This document shows, piece after piece, positions 51,292 through 60,094 of a stretch of 64,000 bases of DNA (position 1 is its first letter; every line of letters starts with the position of its first letter). The stretch comes from Paenibacillus sp. FSL A5-0031 (lineage in GTDB: Bacteria; Bacillota; Bacilli; Paenibacillales; Paenibacillaceae): NCBI RefSeq assembly GCF_001956295.1, contig NZ_MRTD01000011.1, positions 1 through 64,000 on the forward strand, read 5' to 3'. The notes under the pieces are model-generated. The model was given only the letters and a program-made list of their open reading frames with translations. It did no database searches and was not told the DNA's origin. Made by a program: the position numbers and the translations under genes.

Positions 51292-53914
51292 ACAAGACAG
51301 CAAGGACAATAAAGATAAGCTGCGCGTTTACGAGTATGCCAAGTCACTTAATATGAGCAGCAAAGAAATCATAACGATCCTAAAAAGACTTGATTTGCCA
51401 GTCAATAACCATATGAGTGTCATGGAAAACGAAATGGTAAATAAGGTTGAAGGTTTTTTCCGCAATATTAAACAAAATGCAGCTGCAAAGCGCGCGCAAG
51501 AAACAACAAATGTAACGGTTTCTTCCGCTCAACCTACTGCCAACAAGCCGCAATCGCAGCAGCCACAGCAGCAGGAGAAGAAGCCGCAGCCAGTACAAGA
51601 AAATAAAAATACGAATCAAGACAGACAGGGGCCTATGAATTCTATTAATACGAAACCACAAACAACCCAACAGCAGTCAGAACAAAGACCAGCAGGACAA
51701 CAATCAAGTCGTCCAGCATCACAATCAAGCAGCAACCGTCCTTCACAAGGCAGTTCTAATTCGAGCCGTCCAAGCCAAGGACAAGGCGGACAAGGCAATC
51801 GCCCAGCGGGTTCTAACGCGGGTTCAAGCCGTCCATCACAAGGTCAAGGCGGTCAAAGCAGCCGTCCAGCATCATCTGGACAAAGCCGTCCTTCACAAGG
51901 CGGACAAAGCAATACAGGCAGCCGTCCAAGCGCTCCGCGTTCAGACGCAAGCAGCCGTCCAGCACCATCGGGCCAAAGTCGTTTCGACTCAAAGCCAGCA
52001 CAAGGACAAGCGCGCGGTAACGACAACAGAAACGCAAGACCTGGCCAAAAAAGATTTGAAGACGGCAAACCAGGCGGCTTCAGAGGCAACAATGGCCGTG
52101 GTGGTCAAAAAGGTCGCGGCGGCAAGTTCCAACAACAACCGCCACGCGAGAAAATTGACAATACGCCAAAGAAAATTATTGTACGCGGTACAATGACTGT
52201 TGGCGAATTGGCAAAATTGCTGCATAAGGATGCATCAGAAGTTATTAAAAAACTGATTTTCCTTGGCGTAATGGCTACGATCAACCAAGAAATCGATATG
52301 GATGCGATTCATTTGATCGCAACAGACTACGGGGTAGAGGTTGAAGTGAAAATTCCTGTTGAGGAAGACTCCTTCGAGACCGTAGAAGAAACAGACGAAG
52401 ATGAGAATTTGGTTACACGTCCACCGGTTGTTACTATTATGGGTCACGTTGACCACGGTAAAACAACTTTGCTTGATGCCATTCGCAAAACGAATGTAAC
52501 AGGCGGAGAAGCCGGCGGAATTACACAGCACATCGGTGCTTACCAAGTCGAAATTAACCATAAAAAAATTACGTTCCTCGATACACCTGGTCACGAAGCG
52601 TTTACGCTTATGCGTGCACGCGGTGCGCAGGTTACGGACATTACGATCATCGTAGTAGCAGCTGATGACGGCATCATGCCGCAAACGGTTGAAGCCATCA
52701 ACCATGCAAAAGCAGCTGGCGTTCCTATTATCGTAGCGGTTAACAAAATCGATAAGCCAGAAGCGAATACAGAGAAAATCAAACAAGAAATGACTGAATA
52801 TGAACTCGTTCCGGAAGAGTGGGGCGGCGACACTATTTTCGTCGAAGTTTCCGCTAAACAAAGAATTGGTCTTGAAGGCCTTCTTGAAATGATTTTGCTC
52901 GTTGCTGAGATGAATGACTACAAAGCTAACCCGAACAAACGCGCTCGCGCTACTGTTATCGAAGCTGAGCTTGATAAAGGTAAAGGTCCTGTTGCACGTA
53001 TTCTCGTTCAACACGGTACTTTGAAAATTGGAGATGCTTTTGTTGCAGGTAACTGCTTCGGCCGTATTAGAGCTATGGTAAATGATAAAGGCCGTCGCTT
53101 AAAAGAAGCAGGTCCTTCTACGCCAGTAGAAATTACTGGTCTAACAGAAGTTCCATTAGCTGGAGATCCGTTCATGGTATTTGAAGATGAACGCAAAGCT
53201 CGTGATATTGCTGAACGTCGTTCCATTAAACAGCGTCAATCGGATATGGGTGCGAATACACGCGTAACGCTTGATGATCTGTATAACCATATCAAAGATG
53301 GTGAAATTAAAGATCTGAACGTTATTATCAAATCCGACGTTCAAGGTTCTTCCGAAGCACTTAAAGGCTCGCTCGCAAAAATTGAAATCGAAGGCGTTCG
53401 CGTAAAAATCATCCACAGCGGTGTTGGCGCGATTACAGAATCGGATATCATTTTGGCGTCAGCTTCCAATGCTATCGTAATCGGATTTAACGTTCGTCCT
53501 GATCCACAAGCAGAAGCAACGATTGCACAAGAAAAGGTTGACGTTCGTATGCACCGCGTTATCTACAACGTAATCGATGAGATTGAACAAGCAATGAAAG
53601 GCATGCTTGATCCAATCTACAAAGAGGTTGTTATTGGCCACGCTGAAGTTCGTAACGTATTTAAAGTGACTAAAGTTGGCGCAATTGCTGGTTGTATGAT
53701 TACTGACGGTAAAATTTCTCGCAACGCTGAAGCGCGTTTGGTTCGTGGCGGTATCGTTGTCTTCACAGGCAAAATTGAATCCCTAAAACGTTTCAAAGAC
53801 GATGCTAAAGAAGTTGCAGCAGGCTATGAGTGCGGTATCACGCTTGATCGTTTCAATGATGTTCGTGAAGGCGATATTATCGAAGCGTTTGTCATGGAAT
53901 CAGTAGAGAGGTGA
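51281..53914 (+). CDS. infB: translation initiation factor IF-2
   Basis: GTPase that brings initiator tRNA to the 30S subunit. TTG 51281 follows GGAGGTGG. The 877-residue protein has an N-terminal IF2_N helix domain, a long Ser/Arg/Pro/Gln/Gly-rich basic linker (about 75-285), a second IF2_N, and the G domain with G1 GHVDHGKTT, DTPGHEAF and NKIDKP. It then has the C-terminal tRNA-binding domains. The linker makes it about 160 residues longer than B. subtilis IF-2 (716). Confidence 0.97.
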   Translation: MDNKQDSKDNKDKLRVYEYAKSLNMSSKEIITILKRLDLPVNNHMSVMENEMVNKVEGFFRNIKQNAAAKRAQETTNVTVSSAQPTANKPQSQQPQQQEKKPQPVQENKNTNQDRQGPMNSINTKPQTTQQQSEQRPAGQQSSRPASQSSSNRPSQGSSNSSRPSQGQGGQGNRPAGSNAGSSRPSQGQGGQSSRPASSGQSRPSQGGQSNTGSRPSAPRSDASSRPAPSGQSRFDSKPAQGQARGNDNRNARPGQKRFEDGKPGGFRGNNGRGGQKGRGGKFQQQPPREKIDNTPKKIIVRGTMTVGELAKLLHKDASEVIKKLIFLGVMATINQEIDMDAIHLIATDYGVEVEVKIPVEEDSFETVEETDEDENLVTRPPVVTIMGHVDHGKTTLLDAIRKTNVTGGEAGGITQHIGAYQVEINHKKITFLDTPGHEAFTLMRARGAQVTDITIIVVAADDGIMPQTVEAINHAKAAGVPIIVAVNKIDKPEANTEKIKQEMTEYELVPEEWGGDTIFVEVSAKQRIGLEGLLEMILLVAEMNDYKANPNKRARATVIEAELDKGKGPVARILVQHGTLKIGDAFVAGNCFGRIRAMVNDKGRRLKEAGPSTPVEITGLTEVPLAGDPFMVFEDERKARDIAERRSIKQRQSDMGANTRVTLDDLYNHIKDGEIKDLNVIIKSDVQGSSEALKGSLAKIEIEGVRVKIIHSGVGAITESDIILASASNAIVIGFNVRPDPQAEATIAQEKVDVRMHRVIYNVIDEIEQAMKGMLDPIYKEVVIGHAEVRNVFKVTKVGAIAGCMITDGKISRNAEARLVRGGIVVFTGKIESLKRFKDDAKEVAAGYECGITLDRFNDVREGDIIEAFVMESVER
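51760..52020 (+). repeat. degenerate repeats coding the IF-2 linker
   Basis: Units around SSRPSQGQGGQ recur (coded near 51763 and 51823), with shorter SRPS, SSRPA and SGQSR variants. They are the same at protein level but differ at synonymous bases, so the repeats are not recent DNA duplications. Confidence 0.6.
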
Positions 53915-53921
53915 GTAAAGC

Positions 53922-54278
53922 ATGGCAAAAATCCGAGTAGGGCGGGTCGGCGAACAGATTAAAAAAGAGCTGAGCCAAATTATACAAACAGAGTTGAAAG
54001 ATCCTAGAATCGGATTCATTACTGTAACAGGTGTCGAAACTTCGAGTGATCTTTCACAAGCAAAAGTATATTTAAGCGTGCTTGGCAGCGAAGAGCAGAA
54101 GGAAGCGACGCTTAAGGCACTAGCGAGCGGAACTGGATTTATTCGCACAGAGCTTGGCAAGCGCATGCGCCTTCGCCATACACCCGTATTGCTGTTCAAG
54201 TTTGACAGCAGTATTGAATATGGCAGCCGCATCGAGGCATTGCTTGAAAACATCAATAATGGGAATTCAGCTCGATGA
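53922..54278 (+). CDS. rbfA: ribosome-binding factor A
   Basis: Cold-adaptation and 30S maturation factor of 118 residues with the family pattern RVGEQIKKELSQIIQTELKD, then VTGVETSSDLSQAKVY and LRHTPVLLFKFDSSIEYG. AGAGGTGAG precedes the ATG. Overlaps nrnA by 4 bases. Confidence 0.96.
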   Translation: MAKIRVGRVGEQIKKELSQIIQTELKDPRIGFITVTGVETSSDLSQAKVYLSVLGSEEQKEATLKALASGTGFIRTELGKRMRLRHTPVLLFKFDSSIEYGSRIEALLENINNGNSAR

Positions 54279-55264
54279 TGAATCAAAGCAGCTATTCGAT
54301 GCAGTTAGATGAAGCGCTGGCGTTCATGAAAACTTACGATCATTTTTTGGTCGTATCACATGTACAGCCTGACGGTGACGCTATTAGTTCTACTGTTGTC
54401 GTAGGCTGGATGCTTGAGAAACTTGGAAAGTCGGCAGTGCTGATTAATGAAAGCGAGCTGCCGTCCAGACTTCGTTTCTTGCATCAATTTGATTCAATTC
54501 TAAAGTACAAGCGCGATGAAACTCAGCAAACTTTTGATGCCATTATTTCGATCGATTGTGCGGATTTCAAACGCATTGGAGAGGTAGCGAGCAGCTTTGC
54601 ACCAGATGCAAAGCTGCTTAATATCGATCATCATCCAACAAACAATGGATTTGGCACCTTAAATGTTATACGAGCAGAAGCTGCGGCTACTGTTGAAATA
54701 TTGTATGATTTAATCGAGAGGGCAGAAATCGCCTTAGATGTGAATTGCGCAACAGCAATCTACACCGGTTTATTGACCGATACAGGCGGGTTTCGTTATT
54801 CCAATACGAGTCCGCGTGTCATGGAGATTGCCTCGCATTTGCTCGCTTTAGGCGTGTCCGGCAATGAGCTCGCTGATCATCTTCTTGAGAAAATGACCAT
54901 GGCTAAGCTCAAGCTTCTCCAGCTCGCGCTCAATCGCCTCACATTTACGGATAACTTAGAGATCGGCTGGGTCTATATTGGCAAAGATGATTTGCGCAAT
55001 ACAGGTGCTGTTCCTGAAGATCTAGAAGGAATTGTGAATTATGCGCTTAATGTGGATGGAGTTGAAGTCGGCATTCTATTTAAAGAAACGGAAGACGGTG
55101 CAGTCAAAGCAAGCATGCGTTCAGCAGGCAAAGCCAATGTAGCCGCAATTGCGCAAGCATTCGGCGGTGGCGGTCATGTGCGTGCAGCAGGATGCCGGAT
55201 TGAAGGTTCTTTAACGACCTCGATTGAAGAGCTAGTGGAAGCAGTAAGAAAGGCGTTGATTTAA
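54275..55264 (+). CDS. nrnA: bifunctional oligoribonuclease / pAp phosphatase NrnA
   Basis: DHH-family phosphoesterase that degrades short RNAs and dephosphorylates pAp. The 329-residue protein has VSHVQPDGDAISST (DHH motif I), the DHH signature NIDHHPTN, GFRYSNTS, and the DHHA1 motif FGGGGHVRAAGC near the C-terminus. Tandem ATGs overlap the rbfA stop. Its place between rbfA and truB is conserved in Bacillales. Confidence 0.95.
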   Translation: MMNQSSYSMQLDEALAFMKTYDHFLVVSHVQPDGDAISSTVVVGWMLEKLGKSAVLINESELPSRLRFLHQFDSILKYKRDETQQTFDAIISIDCADFKRIGEVASSFAPDAKLLNIDHHPTNNGFGTLNVIRAEAAATVEILYDLIERAEIALDVNCATAIYTGLLTDTGGFRYSNTSPRVMEIASHLLALGVSGNELADHLLEKMTMAKLKLLQLALNRLTFTDNLEIGWVYIGKDDLRNTGAVPEDLEGIVNYALNVDGVEVGILFKETEDGAVKASMRSAGKANVAAIAQAFGGGGHVRAAGCRIEGSLTTSIEELVEAVRKALI

Positions 55265-55267
55265 GCG

Positions 55268-56182
55268 ATGGACGGCATTTTGGCAGTTTGGAAGCCTGAA
55301 GGCTGGACTTCTCATGATGTGGTTGCAAAAGTACGCCGAGTGCTAAAGATGAAGCGAATTGGTCATACAGGAACGCTTGATCCTATGGTTACGGGTGTAT
55401 TGCCGCTATGTCTTGGGCGTGCAACGAGAGTAGTCGAATATGTGCAAGAGCGGCCTAAGTCATATGAAGCCGTATTGCAGCTTGGCATTGCAACAGATAC
55501 AGAGGACATAACGGGTACAGTTATTGCGCGGCAATCGCCAATATCGGTTACAGAAGAAGATGTTCGCCATGCACTGTCGCAGTTTTTAGGCGAGATCGAT
55601 CAAGTACCTCCCATGTATTCCGCTGTCAAAGTTGATGGCAAGCGATTGTACGAGTTAGCTAGAGAAGGAAAGACCGTTGAGCGGAAATCGAGAAAAGTAA
55701 CGATTCATCAAATAGATCTCATTGACACTCAGCTCGATCTTGATCAGCCTCAGATTTCGTTTTCTGTCGTTTGTTCAAAAGGTACATATATTCGCACGTT
55801 ATGTGTGGACATTGGCAAAGCACTAGGTGTTCCTGCTACGATGGCCCATTTGACGCGAACGATGTCAGGCGGTATTACAAAGGAAAGCTGCTTGACGCTT
55901 GAGCAAATCGAGCAATTGCAGCAATCCGGTGAATTAAGCGGACATATCATTTCCGCCGATGAAGCCATTACACATTTGGATCGTGTAACGATTCCAGAAT
56001 CGTTTGGGAAACTTGCACTGCAAGGACAGAAAGTTAGTCTCAGCCATTCCGTCGAACATGCAGCATTGACTTTAGATGGACAACTTATACGTCTTTATAA
56101 TGATCAAAGCTCGTTTCTAGGTATTTTTCAGATTGATTTGAATGCAAATGTTTTCAAGCCAATCAAAGTGTTTTCAGCTTAG
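55268..56182 (+). CDS. truB: tRNA pseudouridine-55 synthase TruB
   Basis: Makes pseudouridine 55 in the tRNA T-loop. The 304-residue protein has the catalytic Asp (D38) in HTGTLDPMVTGVLPLCLGRATR-like context, KPEGWTSHDVV before it, and VCSKGTYIRTLCVDIG later. It begins 3 bases after nrnA. Together with TrmFO at the window start, it modifies adjacent T-loop positions. Confidence 0.97.
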   Translation: MDGILAVWKPEGWTSHDVVAKVRRVLKMKRIGHTGTLDPMVTGVLPLCLGRATRVVEYVQERPKSYEAVLQLGIATDTEDITGTVIARQSPISVTEEDVRHALSQFLGEIDQVPPMYSAVKVDGKRLYELAREGKTVERKSRKVTIHQIDLIDTQLDLDQPQISFSVVCSKGTYIRTLCVDIGKALGVPATMAHLTRTMSGGITKESCLTLEQIEQLQQSGELSGHIISADEAITHLDRVTIPESFGKLALQGQKVSLSHSVEHAALTLDGQLIRLYNDQSSFLGIFQIDLNANVFKPIKVFSA

Positions 56183-56226
56183 CTTATCGTTGTAGAAAGT
56201 TAATAGGAAATGCAGGTGCTTCAGCG

Positions 56227-57174
56227 TTGGAAATTATTCCATTAAGTTTTCCTTTAAACGGTTTGTCCACGTTGTCGCTGGACAAACCGCTTTCCATAGC
56301 AATCGGTCATTTTGACGGGGTTCATCGCGGACATCAGAACGTGATTCGCCAAGCTGTAAATGCGGCGAAGGAATCCGAGATGCTATCAGCGGTTTTGACA
56401 TTTGATCCTCATCCGAAGGAAGTTCTCGGACAAGGTGAGCAATATTATCGTTGCCTTACGCCTTTTGATGCGAAGACAGCGTTATTTGCAGAGCTTGGCG
56501 TAGATCTTGTATTCATAATGAAGTTTGATCTTGAGTTTGCTTCAGTATCACCTGAGCGCTTCGTTAATGAGGTTCTGCGTACACTCCGTGCTAAGCAGGT
56601 CGTTGTTGGCTTTGATTTCAACTTCGGCCACAAAGGCTCAGGTAGTGCAGAGACTTTGAAGCAGCTGGCAGAGCCCGATATTTCTGTTCATATCATTGAG
56701 CCTTTGATCGAGAACGGTGTAAAAGTAAGCAGTACTTATATCCGTGAAGCACTTGAGCAAGGTGATCTTGAACTGGCAGAACGATTGCTTGGCAGGCCAT
56801 ATGAAGTTGAAGGGATCGTTGTTCATGGGGACAAAAGAGGTCGGACGATCGGGTTTCCAACAGCAAACCTGCAATTTAATGCCCCATATATCGCGCCAAG
56901 GCTTGGCGTTTATGCGGTAATGGCTTGGATTGGTGATACCGCATACCCTGGTGTTTTAAACTATGGCTTAAAACCAACCTTTAATAAAGATGAGCTAAAA
57001 CCTGTAATGGAGGCTCATTTGTTTGACTTCAACAGCGATATATACGGTGAGCAGATGCGTTTGCAATTGCTATCGTTTATCCGTTCGGAGAAAAAATTCA
57101 ATTCCATTGCCGAGCTTGTTGAGCAGATTGGATCTGATTCTGAGCAAGCGAAGGCGATCCATGGTTACAACTAA
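56227..57174 (+). CDS. ribF: bifunctional riboflavin kinase / FAD synthetase
   Basis: Converts riboflavin to FMN and FAD. The 315-residue protein has the nucleotidyltransferase motif GHFDGVHRGHQ in the N-terminal half and the flavokinase motif GRTIGFPTANL in the C-terminal half. TTG 56227 lies about 10 bases after AGGTG. It ends the nusA-infB cluster. Confidence 0.96.
   Translation: MEIIPLSFPLNGLSTLSLDKPLSIAIGHFDGVHRGHQNVIRQAVNAAKESEMLSAVLTFDPHPKEVLGQGEQYYRCLTPFDAKTALFAELGVDLVFIMKFDLEFASVSPERFVNEVLRTLRAKQVVVGFDFNFGHKGSGSAETLKQLAEPDISVHIIEPLIENGVKVSSTYIREALEQGDLELAERLLGRPYEVEGIVVHGDKRGRTIGFPTANLQFNAPYIAPRLGVYAVMAWIGDTAYPGVLNYGLKPTFNKDELKPVMEAHLFDFNSDIYGEQMRLQLLSFIRSEKKFNSIAELVEQIGSDSEQAKAIHGYN
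56259..56289 (+). repeat. perfect 11-bp inverted repeat inside ribF
   Basis: CGGTTTGTCCA (56259-56269), 9-base loop, TGGACAAACCG (56279-56289). It lies about 30 bases after the ribF start codon, coding for a variable N-terminal stretch. It could reduce translation or bind a protein. Confidence 0.8.
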
Positions 57175-57201
57175 CTGATCGTATAAACCATTTGTGTAAA
57201 C

Positions 57202-57223
57202 GAATGTTAGGCATTCTTTATTT
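57202..57223 (+). terminator. possible weak terminator after ribF
   Basis: GAATG (57202-57206), loop TTAGG, CATTC (57212-57216), then TTTATTT. The stem is only 5 bp. A longer alternative stem CGAATGT (57201-57207) with ACATTCG (57234-57240) also exists. Confidence 0.35.
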
Positions 57224-57230
57224 ATGATCC

Positions 57231-57260
57231 TCGACATTCGTCTACCTTATGTGTTATACT
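57231..57260 (+). promoter_or_regulatory. sigma-A promoter for rpsO
   Basis: TCGACA (57231-57236, 5 of 6), 18 bases, TATACT (57255-57260, 5 of 6) with TGT forming an extended -10. Transcription should start near 57267, leaving a leader of about 120 bases before rpsO. Confidence 0.65.
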
Positions 57261-57299
57261 ATACAACGTTGTAAGTAGTCATACATTTTGTGTGACATA

Positions 57300-57355
57300 C
57301 GGACAAACTTAACCTTAGCTTGGATGTCCGATCTCACCGACGGCTTCGAGGCTAA
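57300..57355 (+). promoter_or_regulatory. rpsO leader, probable S15-binding structure
   Basis: CGGACA (57300-57305) pairs with TGTCCG (57325-57330). TTAGC (57315-57319), inside that loop, can pair with GCTAA (57351-57355) to make a pseudoknot-like or branched fold. S15 binds its own leader in several bacteria, including Geobacillus. The exact fold here is inferred. Confidence 0.45.
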
Positions 57356-57385
57356 TGGCGATTATCAAGAAGGAGGTGAATTAGG

Positions 57386-57655
57386 ATGGCAATTACACAA
57401 GTACGTAAAAACGAACTGATTGAGACGCATAAGACACATGCAACTGATACGGGTTCCCCGGAAGTTCAAGTGGCTATCCTGACTGAAAACATCGTTAACT
57501 TGACTCAACATTTGCGGGAGCACAAGAAAGATCATCATTCCCGTCGTGGTTTGCTCAAGATGGTAGGTCAGCGCCGTAAGCTGCTTGCATACCTTAAAAA
57601 CAATGATGTTAGACGTTACAGCGCATTGATCGAAAAACTCGGCCTACGCCGCTAA
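57386..57655 (+). CDS. rpsO: 30S ribosomal protein S15
   Basis: Primary 16S rRNA-binding protein of 89 residues with the family core TGSPEVQVAILTENIVNLTQHL and KDHHSRRGLLKMVGQRRKLL. AAGGAGGTGA precedes the ATG. Followed by its own terminator and then pnp, the usual order. Confidence 0.98.
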   Translation: MAITQVRKNELIETHKTHATDTGSPEVQVAILTENIVNLTQHLREHKKDHHSRRGLLKMVGQRRKLLAYLKNNDVRRYSALIEKLGLRR

Positions 57656-57668
57656 AACATGCGTAAAG

Positions 57669-57730
57669 AAAAGCAACCTGGTTGTCCAGCCGTCCGGGAA
57701 TAACGGATGAGCGGATTCGGGTTGCTTTTT
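57669..57730 (+). terminator. terminator after rpsO
   Basis: AAAAGCAACC (57669-57678) pairs with GGTTGCTTTT (57720-57729), with further pairing possible in between, ending in a T5 run. Confidence 0.8.
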
Positions 57731-57754
57731 GTAATAGGGAAACACTCGGAATAA

Positions 57755-57770
57755 ACTGCCAATTAGCAGT
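57755..57770 (+). repeat. small hairpin in pnp leader
   Basis: ACTGC (57755-57759) and GCAGT (57766-57770) with a CAATTA loop, upstream of the pnp ribosome site. In E. coli a pnp leader hairpin serves autoregulation; whether this one does is unknown. Confidence 0.3.
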
Positions 57771-57807
57771 GAAATAGACTAATCGAATAACTATTAGGAG
57801 GGATAAA

Positions 57808-59907
57808 ATGGTACAACGAATTGAGATGATGGTAGGCGGAAGACCGCTATCCATTGAAACCGGCCGCCTTGCGAAGCAGGCGAATGCAGCAGTCACTGTT
57901 CAGTATGGTGATACTGTCGTATTGTGTACGGTAACAGCGTCAGCAGGTCCGAAGGATCTGGATTTCTTCCCATTGACTGTTAACTATGAAGAACGTTTGT
58001 ATGCTGTTGGTAAAATTCCAGGTGGATTCATTAAACGTGAAGGCCGTCCAAGCGAGAAGGCGATTTTGTCCAGCCGACTTACGGACAGGCCTATTCGTCC
58101 GTTATTCCCTGAAGGCTTCCGGAATGACGTTCAAGTTATGAACATTGTAATGAGCGTGGATCAAGATTGTTCACCAGAAATTGCGGCTATGATTGGTACT
58201 TCTGCTGCACTATCCATTTCTGACGTTCCTTTTGACGGTCCAATTGGCGGAGTAAACGTGGGTCGTGTTAATGGCGAATTCATAATTAATCCGACGGTGG
58301 AGCAAAGCGTAGAAACGGATATTTTTGTAGTTGTCGCAGGAACAAAAGATGCGATTATGATGGTGGAAGCAGAAGCAAACGAAGTTTCTGAAGCAGTAAT
58401 GCTCGAAGCGATTATGTTTGGTCATGACGAAATCAAAAAGATCGTTGCAAAAATAGAAGAGCTGCAAGCTGTAGCCGGCAAACCGAAAATGGAAGTTAAG
58501 CTACATACTGTAAATGAGCAAGTGAATGCTGATGTTCGTGCTTATGCTTCTGCTGGTTTGGTTGAAGCGATTAAGGTTGAAGAAAAGCATGCTCGTCAAG
58601 AAGCAATTGACGCAGTTAACAGCGCAGCAGTTGCTCACTTTGAAGAGCAGTATATCGATACGCCAGAACTTCTCTCTGATGTTAAAGAAGTTCTTTATGA
58701 CATCGTGAAGGAAGAAGTACGTCGTCTTATTTCTCATGATAAAGTTCGTCCAGATGGCCGTTCGCTTGATGAAATTCGTCCAATCGATTGTGATGTGGCA
58801 ATTTTGCCTCGCACACACGGAACAGGGCTGTTTACTCGTGGACAAACACAAGCACTAAGTATTTGTACGCTTGGCGCAATGGGCGACGTTCAAATTTTGG
58901 ATGGCATTTCGCCTGAAGAAACAAAACGTTTCATGCATCACTATAACTTCCCGCCGTTCAGCGTTGGTGAAGCGCGTCCGCTTCGTCCGCCAGGTCGTCG
59001 TGAAATCGGGCATGGTGCTCTCGGAGAACGTGCACTTTCCAAAGTTATTCCATCTGAAGCTGAGTTCCCTTACACGATTCGTCTTGTTTCGGAAGTTTTG
59101 GAATCTAACGGTTCTTCATCACAAGCAAGCATTTGCGCAAGCACACTTGCTATGATGGATGCAGGGGTGCCAATCAAAGCGCCAGTAGCTGGTATTGCTA
59201 TGGGTCTCATTAAAGATGGCGATCACTTTGCAATTCTTTCTGATATTCAAGGGATGGAAGATCATCTCGGCGATATGGACTTTAAAGTTGCAGGTACAGC
59301 TGAAGGCGTTACAGCTATTCAAATGGATATCAAGATTGCCGGCATCAACCGCGCTATTTTGGAGCAATCGCTTGAACAAGCTCGCCAAGGCCGTATTTTC
59401 ATCCTAGGTAAAATGCTCGAAAGCTTGCCGACTACTCGTCCAAACTTATCGAAGTATGCACCGAAAATTTTGACGCTTCGCATTAATCCGGACAAAATCC
59501 GCGATGTTATTGGCGCAGGCGGAAAAATCATCAACAAAATCATTGAAGAAACTGGCGTGAAAATCGATATCGAGCAAGACGGAATGGTATTTATCGCTTC
59601 TTCAAACGAAGAGATGAACCAAAAAGCTAAATCGATTATCGAAGGTATCGTTAAAGAAGTGGTTGTTGGTGAAATTTATATGGGTACGGTTAAGCGCGTT
59701 GAGAAATTCGGTGCTTTTGTTGAAATTCTGCCGAACAAAGATGGACTTGTCCATATTTCTCAATTGTCGAATGAACGTGTTGCAAAAACAGAGGATGTCG
59801 TTAACATTGGCGACCAAATCAAAGTTAAAGTAACCGAAATTGACGGACAAGGCCGTATTAACTTGTCTGCCAAAATTTTGATGACGCCAGAAGCATCGCC
59901 GCAATAA
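57808..59907 (+). CDS. pnp: polyribonucleotide nucleotidyltransferase (PNPase)
   Basis: Phosphorolytic 3'-5' exoribonuclease of the mRNA decay machinery. The 699-residue protein has two RNase PH domains (GGFIKREGRPSEKAILSSRL; PPFSVGEARPLRPPGRREIG), a KH domain (IRDVIGAGGKIINKIIEETG, about 566-585) and a C-terminal S1 domain (GTVKRVEKFGAFVEILPNKDG). AGGAGG precedes the ATG. Confidence 0.98.
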   Translation: MVQRIEMMVGGRPLSIETGRLAKQANAAVTVQYGDTVVLCTVTASAGPKDLDFFPLTVNYEERLYAVGKIPGGFIKREGRPSEKAILSSRLTDRPIRPLFPEGFRNDVQVMNIVMSVDQDCSPEIAAMIGTSAALSISDVPFDGPIGGVNVGRVNGEFIINPTVEQSVETDIFVVVAGTKDAIMMVEAEANEVSEAVMLEAIMFGHDEIKKIVAKIEELQAVAGKPKMEVKLHTVNEQVNADVRAYASAGLVEAIKVEEKHARQEAIDAVNSAAVAHFEEQYIDTPELLSDVKEVLYDIVKEEVRRLISHDKVRPDGRSLDEIRPIDCDVAILPRTHGTGLFTRGQTQALSICTLGAMGDVQILDGISPEETKRFMHHYNFPPFSVGEARPLRPPGRREIGHGALGERALSKVIPSEAEFPYTIRLVSEVLESNGSSSQASICASTLAMMDAGVPIKAPVAGIAMGLIKDGDHFAILSDIQGMEDHLGDMDFKVAGTAEGVTAIQMDIKIAGINRAILEQSLEQARQGRIFILGKMLESLPTTRPNLSKYAPKILTLRINPDKIRDVIGAGGKIINKIIEETGVKIDIEQDGMVFIASSNEEMNQKAKSIIEGIVKEVVVGEIYMGTVKRVEKFGAFVEILPNKDGLVHISQLSNERVAKTEDVVNIGDQIKVKVTEIDGQGRINLSAKILMTPEASPQ

Positions 59908-59941
59908 GCTTTTAATGCTTGGCGGTCCTATAAATAAGAAG

Positions 59942-59978
59942 AAAAGAGACAGATTTGATCTGGCTCTTTTTGTTTTTT
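59942..59978 (+). terminator. terminator after pnp
   Basis: AAAAGAG (59942-59948) with CTCTTTT (59964-59970) and inner CAG/CTG pairs around an ATTTGAT loop, then TTGTTTTTT. A classic strong intrinsic terminator. Confidence 0.9.
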
Positions 59979-60013
59979 AAAGCGACATCCGATCACCATC
60001 TTGCCCAGCCGCT

Positions 60014-60042
60014 GCATATTCTCGTCCTACTTTTCATACATA
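60014..60042 (+). promoter_or_regulatory. candidate sigma-E (mother cell) promoter for ylxY homologue
   Basis: GCATATT (60014-60020), 14 bases, CATACATA (60035-60042). This closely matches the early mother-cell sigma-E consensus (ATATT-type -35, about 14-base spacer, CATACA-type -10). It stands directly upstream of a sporulation-family gene. Confidence 0.6.
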
Positions 60043-60094
60043 TGAATTAACATGCCGAAATAAGGTCAAGCTTAGGAAGCGTGCGAGGACTTAT

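Noticed and set aside
51760..52020. IF-2 linker DNA repeats as a CRISPR-like or satellite array
   Set aside because: Units are irregular, in frame, and synonymous-diverged; they only encode a low-complexity linker.
52235..53014. 259-codon minus-strand frame opposite infB
   Set aside because: Antisense to the IF-2 G domain; codon-bias artefact.
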